Below are positions 53,406 to 64,000 of a stretch of 64,000 nucleotides of DNA, piece after piece. A model generated the notes under the pieces. The model was not told where the DNA came from. It made no database searches and worked only from the letters and a program-made list of their open reading frames with translations. The position numbers and the translations under genes were made by a program. Origin of the DNA: Magnaporthiopsis rhizophila (taxonomy: Eukaryota > Ascomycota > Sordariomycetes > Magnaporthales > Magnaporthaceae); the NCBI GenBank assembly GCA_003049465.1, contig PYSS01000075.1, forward strand, positions 1 to 64,000. Reading direction: 5' to 3'. The first letter of the stretch is position 1; each line of letters begins with the position of its first letter.

Positions 53406-54754
53406 ATGGCTAAAAATGGCAGAAAAGCCAGCACCGTCCGGTCCATCCGGCTGGACATGGAGCCTGCTTGCATCGGATTTGCCCCAGAAGCGCCAGAGTA
53501 TTTTGTCATAGGCACCTGGCACCTCATCGAGGAGAAGCCGGACGTATCCAGCCACACAGACGACGCTTCCCAGGGAGCAGCTACCAAGAAGCAGAAGCAC
53601 GAGGGTAGCATGGACGTCTACCGGCTGACAGGGGATGAAATGTACTCTTCTCCCGTAATCAACACTCATGATGGACCAAAGGGCGGGGCAGTCCAGGCGT
53701 AACTGACTCCAAGACAAGTACAAAGATACAGACCGAGGCCCACCCAACATGCGCCATCTGGGACCTCGAATTCCAACCGCACGCCGGGTGCGGGAACGTG
53801 CTCGCCGCGGGCACCAGCGCAGGCACGGTGCTCATCTACAGGGTCGCAGGGGCGCTCGGGGTTTCCCCCGACAGCAGGCCCCTCCTGAAACAGCTGGCGC
53901 GGATCGGGCCGTACGTCTCGGGCGACGACGACGGCAATGAGGTCATGATCACAAAGTGCTGCTGGCATCCCACCGTCCGCGAACTCCTCGCCTTCTCGAC
54001 GCTCGCGGGCGACGTGCACCTGGCCAGGCTGGAAGCGACCGACGACGGCGGCTTCGCGGTGGCGGCTGTGACGCGCACGCCCGTGCTCCGCCACACGGAG
54101 CCCGCTTGGACGGTTGCGCTCGCGCCGACGCTCACTGTCTACTCCGGCGGCGACGACGCGGCGCTGCGCTACGTGGCGTGCGCGCCGCCCGACGACGAGG
54201 GAAGCCGGAACGTCGTCGGCGAGGCGGTCGCCTTACAGCGCGACCCTTACGAGGCGGGCGTGGTCTCCATCCTACCGCTGCCGGAAGTGTCGCTGGAGAC
54301 AGGTCACAGCGTCGTGGTTACGGGCAGCTACGACGACAAGGTCCGGATACTCGCCGTGCGGCCGCCCGACGCCGACGTGGCGACGCAGCAGTACAGAGTC
54401 CTGGCGGAGGCGCACGTCGGCGGCGGCGCATGGCGGCTGAGGCTGGTGAGCGTTGCCGTTTCCAGGGGCGAGGGGCCTAAGGTTTGGAAGATCAGGCTTT
54501 TGGCGCCTTGCATGAGCGCCGGGTCTAGGGTGCTGGAAATCAGGGGGCCGGCGGATGATGATGGCCTGGGCGGGCAGCAGTGGGAGGCGGAGGTGCTAGG
54601 GAGCTGGTTTGAGGACAGTGAGGACGACGGGATGCTCAACTACGGCGCGGACTTTCAGCCGGGCACGGCGAGCGGCGACGACGGGCCGCTCACGTGCGTG
54701 TCGACCAGCTTCTACAGCAAGATGCTCTATCTGTGGAGGTTTGGAAGTACATAA
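53406..54754 (+). CDS. DPH7: Diphthine methyl ester hydrolase Dph7 (WD-repeat protein)
   Basis: Removes the methyl ester from the diphthine intermediate on elongation factor 2, allowing final amidation to diphthamide by Dph6. Exons are 53406-53654 and 53732-54754, giving 423 residues. It begins VRSIRLDMEPACIGFAPEAP, with the family pattern 'D-x-x-P-x-x-x-E-(F/Y)-x-P', then YFVIGTWHL. WD-like blades follow: AIWDLEFQPHAGCGNVLAAG, WTVALAPTLTVYSGGDDAAL, VVVTGSYDDKVRILAVR and GGGAWRLRLV, ending SFYSKMLYLWRF. The SGGDDA and GGGAWR(L/I) motifs are characteristic of Dph7/WDR85. The intron has a GTAATC donor and ATACAG acceptor; an alternative AAAG acceptor six bases earlier would add two residues in frame. 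Confidence 0.88.
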
Positions 54755-55695
54755 AAAGTGGATCTAGATCCAGATGGGATCTTGCAGCGGCCGAGATCAA
54801 AAGGACCATGCTCTGGACGGAATGGCATGTCAGATGGCGGGATTACCTACCAGGTTCCTTTCCAGAATGCGAGAGATTTGATTGATATGATAACCAGCGA
54901 GGCGGGGATGCGGGTCTTCTCCCCAGATTGAGCGTTCTTTGGGTTCGGTTGCCATTCGGGGCCGCCGACTTCGGCATGCTCGGTGCTGCTTATTTTGGCT
55001 GGGATGACTGTGCGCTCTGGGATTGAGAAATCGAATCGAGCTTTTCCGGAAAGCTACGTCAGCTCCACGCAAGAACGCATCTCGGTTCGGCCTCAAGAAG
55101 GCGATACCGGCCGAAACTCTACCTCCATCCTCGCGGTATTTTCGCTTACCGCCGTGCCCGCAGCTGGTAGGTGGCGGATTGACATACGTTCAGCGCATTT
55201 CCGAGGGTTCCAGAACCCCTGTTCCCGCCCGCTCCGACCACTAACCTGGTACCGGAGCTTCAACTGGCAACAGCCCGACCGAAGTGCAGCCTACAAAAAA
55301 AAAAGTAGACGAAGAACAAAAATCAAATCGCATCGCAATATCCATCCCACCAAGAACTGCCTGCCCGCCACAACGATACCCCCTCGACCACTCCAATTGG
55401 AGCGTGCCACCATCGTCATCGAAGTCGAATCCAAGGCTTTGGGACCCAGCCCATCTTTTTGTCCCTCTCGGCAACAGCAGCCGGTGGTGGCCAGCCCGCG
55501 TGCAACGTCGACATCCGACTCCCAAGTCTGCCGCACGCCCACACCCACCGCCTTCGTCCACTCGTCTCCAGCCGCCGGATGCAGGAGGTCCAGAAGGCCG
55601 CGAGCCCTCCCCGCGACTCCTCCGCCCCCGTCGTCACGCTGGCGCTCCAGGACCCCAAGGACGTTTTTGGCTCAGCATCTGGTGCTGTGGCCACC
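54755..55695. other. Intergenic region, DPH7 3' flank and mitoferrin 5' region
   Basis: No separate gene is supported. In-frame ATGs upstream of 55696 (the nearest at 55579) could extend the carrier by 39 residues. An AAAAAAAAAAG run lies at 55295-55304. Confidence 0.5.
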
Positions 55696-57147
55696 ATGGC
55701 CCAGCCGAATGCGGAGCCCGAGGAAGACTACGAGTGCGTCAAACTTTGTTTTCGAACCTTGGATCCAGCCAGCACAACCAACCGCGCGCTGACCTGGCTT
55801 CTCTCTATACCAGCTATGAGGCCCTCCCGCCCAACTTCTCCCTGGTGCAGAACATGGCCGCCGGCGCCTTTGCGGGGATAGCTGTTCGTCAACCCTTTGT
55901 CTGTATCTATATGACGTACCATGCGCTGACCCTGAACCGACCCGGGCTTGCAGGAGCACACGGCCATGTACCCAATCGATGCGCTAAAGGTACGCGAACA
56001 AGCCGGAGACGCCCTTTCCCAGCTGATATATCCCGATGTCTCTCTCATGCATGGACCGCAAAAACCCCTGACATCCATCTTCCCTTCTCTTGCAGACAAG
56101 AATGCAGATCGTGGGCGCCCCCGGCTCGGCCGCCGCCTACAAGGGGATGCTGCAAGGGACCTACAGGATCGCCAGCACCGAGGGCATCCTGAGTTTGTGG
56201 CGCGGCATGTCGAGCGTCGTGGTAGGAGCAGGTACGCCATGCGCTGGCCCCTCATCGCGCACTCGGGGGACAAAAGGCCCCCTTTTTTTTTTTTTTTGCC
56301 CGTGCTGACAGACGTCATGTCATCGTTCGTCCAGGTCCGGCACACGCCGTCTACTTTGCCACCTACGAGGCCGTGAAACACCTCATGGGCGGTAACAAGA
56401 CGGGCGAACACCATCCACTCGCTGCCCGTGAGTCTTTGCCATTCTCTGGATACATGGGGACCTGGCCACACACTGACATGGATAATATACAGTGACGAGC
56501 GGCGCCTGCGCAACGATAGCAAGTGATGCCCTGATGAACCCCTTTGATGGTGAGTTTCTGTTGTGACTTTTGCTTTTAAAGTTGCAGCAGGAAGAGGTGA
56601 AATGCAAAGCAAGACGCTAAATAAGGCGAAACCCCAAAAAGTCATCAAGCAGCGCATGCAGATCAAGGGGTCGGGCGAGATGTACCGCTCCATGACGGAC
56701 TGCGCAAAGTTTCTGTACCGCAACGAGGGGCTGGCCGCCTTCTACGTCTCGTACCCGACCACGCTCTCCATGACGGTGCCCTTCACGGCGCTCCAGTTCC
56801 TGGCCTACGAGTCCATCTCGACCTCGATGAACCCGACGAAAAAATACGACCCCTTCACCCACTGCCTCGCCGGTGGCGTCGCGGGCGGGTTCGCAGCCGC
56901 CCTCACCACGCCCATGGACGTCATCAAGACGATGCTGCAGACGAGGGGAACCCACTCGGACGCCGAGCTGCGCAGCGTCAACGGCTTCCTCGCGGGTTGC
57001 AGGCTGCTTTACGCCCGCGAGGGGTTGGCGGGGTTTTTCAAGGGGATGCGGCCCCGCGTCGTCACCACCATGCCCAGCACCGCCATCTGCTGGTCCGCGT
57101 ACGAGGCTTCCAAGGCCTACTTTGTGCGCCGCAACACTGTCAACTGA
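55696..57147 (+). CDS. MRS4: Mitoferrin-type mitochondrial iron carrier (Mrs3/Mrs4)
   Basis: Imports ferrous iron across the mitochondrial inner membrane for heme and Fe-S synthesis. Exons are 55696-55733, 55814-55883, 55954-55989, 56096-56231, 56335-56427, 56493-56549 and 56642-57147, giving 311 residues. Three SLC25 repeats are complete: EHTAMYPIDALKTRMQ, DALMNPFDVIKQRMQIKGS and ALTTPMDVIKTMLQTRG. MAAGAFAGIAEHTAMYPID and NPFDVIKQRMQ are typical of the Mrs3/4 subfamily, as is the histidine after AGIAE. I chose the ATG at 55696 for its CCACCATGG context and because MAQPNAEPEEDYDYEALPPN fits fungal homologues; an ATG at 55579 is possible. Intron 2 starts with GTTCGT, the same unusual donor as metacaspase intron 5. 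Exon 3 is only 36 nt. Confidence 0.93.
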
Positions 57148-57271
57148 CTGAGGGAGTAAAGAAGACGTTGTCTAGACACGGCGATGCTCTCGTGCCGGGG
57201 AAAGTTTTCGACGCCATTTAGAGGGGAATGCTGCAACTGTACATATATACCCGCTTCTTTTCTTTCTGTTT

Positions 57272-57318
<47 letters not shown>

Positions 57319-57751
57319 CCCCNNNNNNNNNNNNNNTTTTTTTTTTTTTTTTTTTTTTGTTTTTTGTTTGTTCTCTTACGACCTTCCTGTTTTGTCACTT
57401 ACGGCTCGGAGTTGAGTGAGGTTAAGGTTTCTGCCTTTTGCCTTTTGATTAGAGGCAACAACAAAATCGAAACGGCGTTTGACTCGACCCGTATGTCTGT
57501 TCCTGACCTTCGTCTCAACACATCCATAGCATGTCATCCCATGTCATGGATCGCCGACGCGGGTGTCCAAACACGCGCTGTACACGCCTCGTGTATTAGG
57601 TTGGAGGGATAGCAGAGGTAAACCAATTCAAACTCCGCGCATCAGGAATGTACAGCCATTGTCTACTACCATCATCATCATCACATCAGAGGAACCACCC
57701 ACAAGAAACAAAAATGCTAGATAAAAAGATGCGCCGCCATAATCTAAGTAA
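57148..57751. other. Convergent intergenic region with T-run and assembly gap
   Basis: 3' flanks of the mitoferrin and DNAJC3-like genes. It contains a T-run from about 57271 to 57358 interrupted by fourteen undetermined bases (57323-57336). Confidence 0.6.
57271..57358. repeat. Poly(T) tract with assembly gap
   Basis: About 48 T, four C-type bases, 14 N, then about 22 T. A homopolymer of this length probably stopped the assembly, and its real size is unknown. Confidence 0.95.
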
Positions 57752-59414
57752 CTAAAACGGAAAGCCCCCAAAGCCGCCGCCAGAGCCAAACTGGAACTTG
57801 AACTGCTGGCCGCCGGCGCCCTGCTGGAAGAAGGGGTGGCCGCCAAAGGGGTTGCCGTGGAAGCCGCCGGGCTGCTGCTGGGCGTTGGGGTCGTCGCCGG
57901 CGTCGAAGCGGGCGCGCAGCTCCGGGTTGCTGAGCACCTCGTACGCCTCGTTGATGGACGCCATCTTCTTCTCGGCGTCCTCCTTGCTGAGCCCCTGCTT
58001 GACCGCCTTGTCCGGGTGGTGCTGCTTGGTGAGCTTGCGGTACGCCGACTTGATCTGCCGCTCGTCGGCGTCGTGCGCCACCCCGAGCACCTTGTAGTAG
58101 TCCTTGGTCTGGCTGCGCTTGAGCGCGATCCGGGCCTCGTTCAGCAGCTTGTCGATCGTCTCGCCGCGGTCGGGTGCCAACTCCCGCGCGCGCTCCAGCG
58201 TCTTGATGGCCTCCTCGTACAGCTCCTTCTCCTGCTGCACCTTGGCCCTGTAAAGCAGTCCGTATATGGCGTCTGCGTTTAGTTGAAGCGATTCTTCGCA
58301 GAATGCTTGCGCCTTTTTGCTGTTCATCTGTCGATGGGGGAAAACGAGTGGTCAGCCTGGTCGGGTGTTCGTGCCGCATATGGATCATCACAGGGACTGC
58401 AAAGAGAGCACCCACATTATAGTAACCTTGGCAGGCGAGCTCCACGACCCTCGCGACGAGGACGTTGGGCGCCGCCTTGGGGATCGTCCCGTCCTTCTTG
58501 AGCTCGGCGACTGCGTCCTTGATCTCCTTGATCAGGCCCTCGTCGTCGGCCGAGGGGACGAGTAACCTGGTGCCCGTCATGGGCTGGTTCTTGGAAAACG
58601 CCTTCTCGACCTTGGCCAGCGTCTTCTCGATGGTCTTCTCCCGCCTCAGCAGCTTCTTGCAGGGCTTGGACTCTGGGTCCGAGTGCAGGCACTTGCGGAT
58701 CTGGGCCAGGCCGTTGGGCAGGTCGCCGAGTGCGTAGAACGCGTTGGCCGAGATCTTGACGTAGGGCGTGATGTCGCCGGCGCGCATGCTCAAGACGTGC
58801 TGGAGGTCGCTCATGCCCTCCTCGACCTCGCCCTTCTCGAAGCGGCAGCGGGCGCGCAGCTCCCGCAGGGCGACGGCGCGGTTGGCCACCATGATGGCGA
58901 CGCCGGCGCTCTGCACGCACTCGTCCCACTTGCCGGCCTTTTCCGCCTCGGCGGCCAAGCCCGCGGCGGTCTGGGCCTCGAGCAGATCGTCAATCTCCGG
59001 GTGTCCTTTGCTCTTGCGGGCCAGCACGAACTGCTCGTGGGCTCCGGCCCAGTCGGCGGAGCGCTGGCGGATGCGGCCGAGCTGGACGTGGGCGCCCTCG
59101 AAGCCGGGCTTGAGGTCGAGGACGCGGTTGAAGTCGTCGGTGGCCTGGGCGGTGCGGCCCAGGCTGAGGTAGGTGGTGGCGCGCTTGAAGTGGGTCAGGT
59201 AGTCGGAGGGGTCGCGGGCGATGGCGGCGTCGTAGTAGACGAGGGCGTCGCTGGTCTCGCCGCGCGAGAGGTGGTTCTGCGCCAACGTGAGCAGCTGCGA
59301 CACGGGCGTGTCGCTCGCGATGTCCTCGGCCGACACGGCGGCGGCGGCCATCCACGACGACGACGAGGTCAGCACGCCGGCGGCCAGCGCCACCGTTGAG
59401 AGACGGACCAGCAT
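57752..59414 (-). CDS. ER-lumenal TPR/J-domain co-chaperone (DNAJC3/p58IPK-like)
   Basis: Co-chaperone of the ER Hsp70 BiP/Kar2. Exons are 59414-58416 and 58327-57752, giving 524 residues, close to animal DNAJC3 (about 504). A signal peptide (1-~27, LSTVALAAGVL) implies entry into the ER. TPR-like repeats cover about 35-400 (LLTLAQNHLSRGETSDALVY, ALVYYDAAIARDPSDYL, AHVQLGRIRQRSADWAGAHE). The J domain is at about 410-475, DYYKVLGVAHDADERQIK with the HPD motif in KQHHPDKA, followed by a Gly/Phe-rich tail (GGFHGNPFGGHPFF). There is no clear HDEL-type retention signal; the protein ends GGFPF. The intron has a GTGGGT donor and GACAG acceptor and joins GYYN to MNSKKAQAF. I start at 59414, as the frame upstream opens with TTG. 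Confidence 0.92.
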
Positions 59415-60080
59415 GGTTGGTGAGGGCAAGCAAATGCGACCAGAAAAGCGGGTTCTTGGAGTAGAAAGCCTGTTGCCGACGTAGGTGGCAGAAAGAAACG
59501 AGGGTGGGAGGAAAAAAGAATACGACAGAGAAAGCCGAGTTTATGGTGTTGGCTGGAATCGGAGAGGCCACCTAGAAAATTAAATGCCAGCTTGCGCCTT
59601 CGCTTTGCTCCGCTGCAAGGGCCGCCGCGCTTCAAAAAGTCTGGACGAGGCGCCCGCCAGCTGAATCCAATGAAGCCAGAGTTGGCGGGCTGACTGCCCG
59701 CTCAGGGGGTGGGGCGCCTCTGACGCCGAATTTCATGCAGGGAAGGGCCAGATGGCCATTGCATGGTACCTGCGCCGCCACCTTGATTTGTGCAAGCCCC
59801 AAAGTACCTCGGACTCCCCCGATCGATGTTGGCTTCTTCCCAGGGATGTTGCCCCCACCAGCATCTTCGATTGCATTCCGTTAGCCCCACTGACTTTTTT
59901 GCCGGCCGAGTGAAGCTGTCCATCCGACTTTAGCTTGCCCGCTCCGAAATCCCAATTCGGCAGTCGCCGCCCTTGTTCCCTTGTCCGCATGGCACCCTCC
60001 CATGTGACGGTGACGGCAGATCACGGGCCGCCACCTATTTACAGTCCAGTGATCTAAAAGAGAAACAAAAGAGAGCAAAA
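59415..60080. promoter_or_regulatory. Divergent promoter region, DNAJC3-like gene / HAUS1
   Basis: 665 bases between divergent starts. I looked for an unfolded-protein-response-type element but could not assign one confidently. No coding frame is supported. Confidence 0.45.
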
Positions 60081-61034
60081 ATGTCCCGCCTCCCCACAGA
60101 CGCCGCAATCTTCTCCCCCTCAGTCGCCCGCGCCGCCGCCTCGGCCGCCAAGGACTGGAGCTACGTCGACGCCTGGCTCGCCTCGCGGTTCCGGGGGCGG
60201 CCGTCTGGCCCGCCCCGGTTCGAGCGCAACGCCGACACGCTGCGCGCCCTGCTCGCCCTGGCCGCGCTTAACGAGTCGGCCGACGAGCAGCGTGACCTGC
60301 TGGCCCGCGTTGAGGCCGACGCGCTAGCCGAGCTCGAGGCCACCACCATCAGCAGCAACCACGACGGTGACTGTGGCGACGATGACCCCACAAACATGGC
60401 CGTCATCCGGAGGGATCTCCTCACAGCCCTCGAAGCCGGCCTGACGCGCGACGGCCGCGCCTCGCTGGACGCCATGGCCGCCGCGTCGGTAGAGCTGGGC
60501 CTGTCGCACCCGACGCCCGCCGCCATATCGCTCCGGCTGGCGCGCCTGGCCGCCCGCCACGCCGAGGTCGAGCGGGACGCGGCCCGCGTGCGCTCGCTGC
60601 GCCGGCACGTGGACGGCGAGGCGGAACGGGCCGACGCGGTTGCCGCCGACGCCGCGGGACCCGCCTACCGCCCGCCCGCGGACCTGGCCAAGCTCAATCT
60701 CGAGGCTCAGCGCCGCGTGCGCGCCCTCGAGACGGCCGCCTTGCCCGAGGTGCGCGATCGCGCCGCCGCGCTCGCCGCCGCCGCCGGTGGGGGTCCGCCC
60801 AACCCCACCGTCGAACAGGTCCGCGCCGAGGAGGAGGCGTACCTGGAGCTGCTGCACCGCAAGCGCGCCCTCGACGCCAGGCTCCGCGCCTTTGAGGGCC
60901 TCCCACCCGACGCCGCCATGGCCCGCCGCGAGCTCGAGGCCCGTCGGGACGTGCTCCGGAGGCTCACCCAGCGTCGGGACGCCGTCTTTGAGGGCCTGGT
61001 TGAGCGGGAGACGCCCCGCAAGCCTAGAGGGTGA
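60081..61034 (+). CDS. Augmin complex subunit 1 (HAUS1-like)
   Basis: Augmin binds spindle microtubules and recruits gamma-tubulin complexes for branching nucleation. Single exon, 317 residues, slightly longer than human HAUS1 (278). It matches the HAUS1 layout: an N-terminal calponin-homology-like start (WSYVDAWLASRFRGRPSG, RFERNADTLRALLALAALNE), a linker with an acidic segment (~95-110), then coiled coil to the end (LARHAEVERDAARVRSLRR, LAKLNLEAQRRVRALE, PNPTVEQVRAEEEAYLELL, RALDARLRAFEGLPPD). The final stretch corresponds to the animal 'KKLESYLDLMPN' region. Codon use is strongly GC-biased and Ala-rich. The assignment rests on pattern rather than on a catalytic motif. The start is at the AAAATGTCC at 60081. 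Confidence 0.8.
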   Translation: MSRLPTDAAIFSPSVARAAASAAKDWSYVDAWLASRFRGRPSGPPRFERNADTLRALLALAALNESADEQRDLLARVEADALAELEATTISSNHDGDCGDDDPTNMAVIRRDLLTALEAGLTRDGRASLDAMAAASVELGLSHPTPAAISLRLARLAARHAEVERDAARVRSLRRHVDGEAERADAVAADAAGPAYRPPADLAKLNLEAQRRVRALETAALPEVRDRAAALAAAAGGGPPNPTVEQVRAEEEAYLELLHRKRALDARLRAFEGLPPDAAMARRELEARRDVLRRLTQRRDAVFEGLVERETPRKPRG

Positions 61035-61497
61035 TGGCCATGTACGTCACGGGCCGCCTACGTCCGACTTACGGTGGCATACAAGTCGCAAACATCTAAG
61101 CACTTGGGCAAAGAGGGAGGGACCCTTTCTCGGCGAGCTCAAATATTATTTGCCTGGTATCATTATAAAGCGGAAAAGCAATAAGTGATGCAAAGAAGAG
61201 AAAAGAAAAAAGACAAACAGCGAGAGAAGAAAAAAGGGCGAAGGATAAAAAAAAAAAAAATGCAAGGAAAACAAACAGACTCGCACGCACTAGCACCATG
61301 GTGCTAGGATGGTATGTTTAGATGGGGCGTGGACAAACTCTCTATGACAATAACGAATGACGACCATCGGGAAAAGAGCCCTGTGGAAAAAGGAGCTGGC
61401 TGAGCTCGGCCTGGCTCGCGCCGTCGTCCCCTTCGTTGGTGCTGGCTCGTGACAAAAACGGACCGGGCGGACCAAAGAACGAATCAAAATACTCCCA
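61035..61497. other. Intergenic region between convergent genes
   Basis: 3' flanks of HAUS1 and VAC14, with A-rich sequence at 61180-61262 likely to hold poly(A) sites. No coding frame is supported. Confidence 0.55.
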
Positions 61498-64000
61498 CTA
61501 CTGTCCTCGCTTCGCCCTCGCGCCTCCAGCTCCGCCAAACCGCCCAAAAACGGGTCGTCCAAGCCGCTTCGCCTGCGGTGGGGCATCCTTGAGCGGGACC
61601 GGGGGTGGTTGGCTGGGACCTCCCGCTCTGGCGTCCTTGGTGGGCTTTGCATCCAGGCTCTCGCCGAGGCGCAGATCGAGACTCGGGCCTCCGTCGTCAA
61701 GGTCTCCGCCAGGCCGCTGTGCCCGCCGCGCACGGTCCTGAACACTCCGGAACTTCTCCAGCAGCTCCGCCCAGCGGATGATGCCCTCCTCACGGCCCTT
61801 GAGCCGGTTGGTCCTGTCATAGTTGGACCCGCCGCTAGGCGTGGTGGTTCCGCTGTGGGATTGGGGCATAGTGTAAGTGTCTAAGCTATATTTTGATGAT
61901 GGACTGGGGCGAGGGGCGAGTGACTGGAGGGACTGCAGCGCTTCGGCTACGGAGCCCTGGCGAAATTCGCCAGAAGCAGCGTTTGGAGCCGTGTTAGATG
62001 CTGCGTTGGAGGTCACATACGGTCTAGGTGCAATATGCAGATACCCAATCGAGCTCACGCTGTTGAGGCGGTTCTTGAGAGCCGCGAAAGCCGACGACTG
62101 AGGCAGCAGCATCAGGAGTCCGTAGAGGCACTTGTACAGATGCGGATATCTCTCTGGCTCCAGCAGCTGAAGGCGGAGATCTAAGCCGGGGATTTGCGTG
62201 ACGGCAGCCCATGAGGTCAGTATGTTTGTTACTCTCTCCCAGCCCCGAAACCGACCAGCCCTTCTCCCACAGGAACAGAACTCACATGTGAACACTGGCG
62301 ACTCGAGTAGCTGCACCAGCTTATCGATCTGAATTAGGATGCTCACAGTCATCTCCAGCTCGGCGAATATCTGCAATAGGTTATATGCCTGCTCGTATGC
62401 CTGCGCGAGCAGACAGAGCGAGAAGGTGGCCACGGCATTGTAGCACCACGACCGGAATAGGGCCACGAAGAATGTTTGGCCGTCCTGGTTGGTAAATAGA
62501 CTCTCAGCTCATGCACACACCCGCGGATCCATCCAAAAAGTCACGAGTCTGGGAATATCCCACCTTGGTCTCGAGGTTCCTCAGCCTCTTTCGCAGATCC
62601 GACAATTCAGGGGCCGTAATCAGGTTGTTGTTCAGATTTTGGACCATGATGCTCGCAAACTCGACGTCTTCCTCCTTCTCTATGCAGTCGGCCAGAGTCC
62701 GGTATATGCGCTCGGCACTGAGGCTGACGCAGAGCTGGCGGATGATCAGATTGCCGCGCGTCTCGAGCAGCTTGCGATCGGTGGAGAAGAGCTGCAACAG
62801 GTTGACCATGAAGTTGGAGAAGTAGTCGTCCTCGCTGTTGCGCGAGATCTGCGAGAGAAGCTGCAGGTCCTTGGTGACGACCGCCTCTGCCGGATCCGAA
62901 AGTGTTTTGAGCAGAGCGGGGAAGGTGCCGTCGTTGAAGGCAAGGACCTTCCTGGGCGCTTTGCGGTGTAACATTATGAGCCACGTAAGGGCGGCCACTC
63001 GCGTGGCCTCGTGGTCGTTCAGGAACAACAGCGTCAGGGAGTTGACGGCGGCGGCGTAGTCCAAGTCTGCCTGGGGATGTTGAGCTCCCGCCGCCGGGGC
63101 GGTCACAGGCGCCGTGGGAGCCGTCCCCGGTGGCACAGGGGTTGCGGCGGCCGCCCGGTTGGCCAGACCCGGCGTCGGGCTCCTCACCTCGAGATCGCGG
63201 GTAGAGCCCGAGAGGGAAGGCCGCGCGCTGTGGGTGGTGTGGCCGCCGCCGTCTTGTTGCTTGTCTTGCTTCTCAGGGTGCGGGGCCGGGATGCGTGGCG
63301 CAGGCTGTCCCGGCGCGATCTCGGGCTCGTCCGAGAGCGAGACTACGTAGTCCATCAGGGATGTGTTGACCCTGGCGGCGGCCAGACGAATCGACTCGAC
63401 ACCGCTGGCCATGGCCGGGAGGAGGTGCGCCAAGATCTTTGGCGTAAAGGGGAGCACCTCCTCCGGGCAGATGTCGAGGAACTCGACGATCCACCGCAGC
63501 GACTCGAGCAGGCCATCTTCCTCTGCAGGTAGGGCACGCTTAGCAGTGGACTGTTGGTGACGGTGGTGATTATTAAGCGGAGCATTCATACCCAATGGCG
63601 AGTCGAGCGTGGCTGTGAGGATCTCCAGGATCGCCTTGTACTCGATCTGGACGTCCTGGCCGGGAACCCAGTCGTCCTCGTCGCTGGTGGTGGCTTCGTC
63701 GTCGTCCTCCTCGTCGCCGCCAGCCCCGTCGTCGTCGTGGGCCGTCTGCGAGTCGGTTTCGTGAAGCTGGTCCGGCGCCGGGGTGCCGTGGATGCTGGCG
63801 CTGTCCAAGGAGTCCTCGCGCTTCCTCTTGCCGTCACCCTTGCCGCCCTTGGACCTCTTGCTCTCGGCGATGCCCTTCTTGATCCTCGAGATGCGCTTGA
63901 TCTCGCTGAGGAACTTGTCGAGGCAGCCCTGGGTGGCGACGTGGACGTCCCGGTTGGCGTCGCTAAGGAAGCGCAGCAGGCCACCCAGGAACTCGGGCAG
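61498..64000 (-). CDS. VAC14: Vac14, scaffold of the PI(3,5)P2 kinase complex (5' end beyond window)
   Basis: HEAT-repeat scaffold holding Fab1/PIKfyve and Fig4 at the vacuole membrane. In-window exons are 64000 (open) to 63592, 63532-62564, 62484-62287 and 62180-61498: 752 residues plus stop. The N-terminus is missing; the visible part begins LPEFLGGLLRFLSDANRDVH, a conserved Vac14 stretch. Then come an acidic/basic loop (EEDDDEATTSDEDDWVPGQD), LRWIVEFLDICPEEVLPFTP, LTWLIMLHRKAPRKVLAFND, the Vac14 C-terminal domain (FFVALFRSWCYNAVATFSLC, LLQIFAELEMTVSILIQIDK, LVQLLESPVFTYLRLQLLEP) and LYGLLMLLPQSSAFAALKNR. The C-terminal ~130 residues are P/G/R-rich with the coiled RWAELLEKFRSVQDRARR. Splice donors are GTATGA, GTGGGA and GTGAGT, all restoring family-conserved sequence. 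Confidence 0.93.

Noticed and set aside
1..64000. tRNA genes, transposons and RIP-mutated repeats
   Set aside because: I looked for B-box-like sequences, reverse transcriptase or transposase motifs and AT-rich repeat blocks and recognised none. A tRNAscan and repeat search would be needed to exclude them firmly.

Overview
The window is nuclear DNA from a filamentous ascomycete, most likely a Sordariomycete (Pezizomycotina). The evidence is GC-rich coding sequence, short introns (mostly 45-150 nt) with GTRNGT donors and CTAAC/CTGAC branch points, and proteins of clear filamentous-fungal type. I see no bacterial, viral or transposon genes, no CRISPR array, and recognised no tRNA or rRNA by eye. 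Two short stretches of undetermined bases (43510; 57323-57336) show that this is draft assembly.

Layout. 2.1-4.5 kb (+) metacaspase. 5.6-10.7 kb (-) Pcp1/pericentrin-like spindle pole protein, divergent from 11.5-14.0 kb (+) Rad54. 14.7-15.5 kb (+) phosphatidylserine synthase. 16.1-18.7 kb (-) cytosolic threonyl-tRNA synthetase, divergent from 19.4-21.4 kb (+) an FBXO21-like F-box protein. 21.6-22.6 kb (-) mitochondrial carrier. 23.5-24.2 kb (-) ribosomal protein eL36, divergent from 25.0-26.5 kb (+) the E2 subunit of 2-oxoglutarate dehydrogenase. 27.1-27.9 kb (-) 2EXR/F-box-like protein, divergent from 28.9-29.6 kb (+) Gar1. 30.3-32.8 kb (-) MFS transporter, followed by a 3.1 kb gene-free stretch. 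35.9-38.9 kb (-) Slm1-like F-BAR/PH protein. 40.8-42.6 kb (-) Ldb17/Dip1/SPIN90-like Arp2/3 regulator. 43.2-46.9 kb (-) a trypsin-like-plus-kinase gene, probably disrupted, divergent from 47.2-48.4 kb (+) an uncharacterised one-TM protein. 49.2-51.1 kb (-) Lro1, divergent from 52.0-52.8 kb (+) Naa30. 53.4-54.8 kb (+) Dph7. 55.7-57.1 kb (+) mitoferrin. 57.8-59.4 kb (-) an ER DNAJC3-like co-chaperone, divergent from 60.1-61.0 kb (+) augmin HAUS1. 61.5-64.0 kb (-) Vac14, running off the right end.

Most genes are conserved single-copy housekeeping functions with no shared pathway, as expected of a core chromosomal region. Loose themes are microtubule nucleation (Pcp1, HAUS1), TORC2/actin/endocytosis (Slm1, Ldb17), lipid metabolism (Pss, Lro1) and mitochondrial transport (two SLC25 carriers). 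The accessory-looking part is about 43-48.5 kb: the protease-kinase gene holds a long GA/CT microsatellite and at least one apparent frame break, and faces an orphan membrane protein. This pair is the best candidate for an undescribed system, possibly nonself-recognition related. That function is inference.

Coordinates of exon joints are read by eye from splice consensus and protein family conservation. None is confirmed by transcript data.
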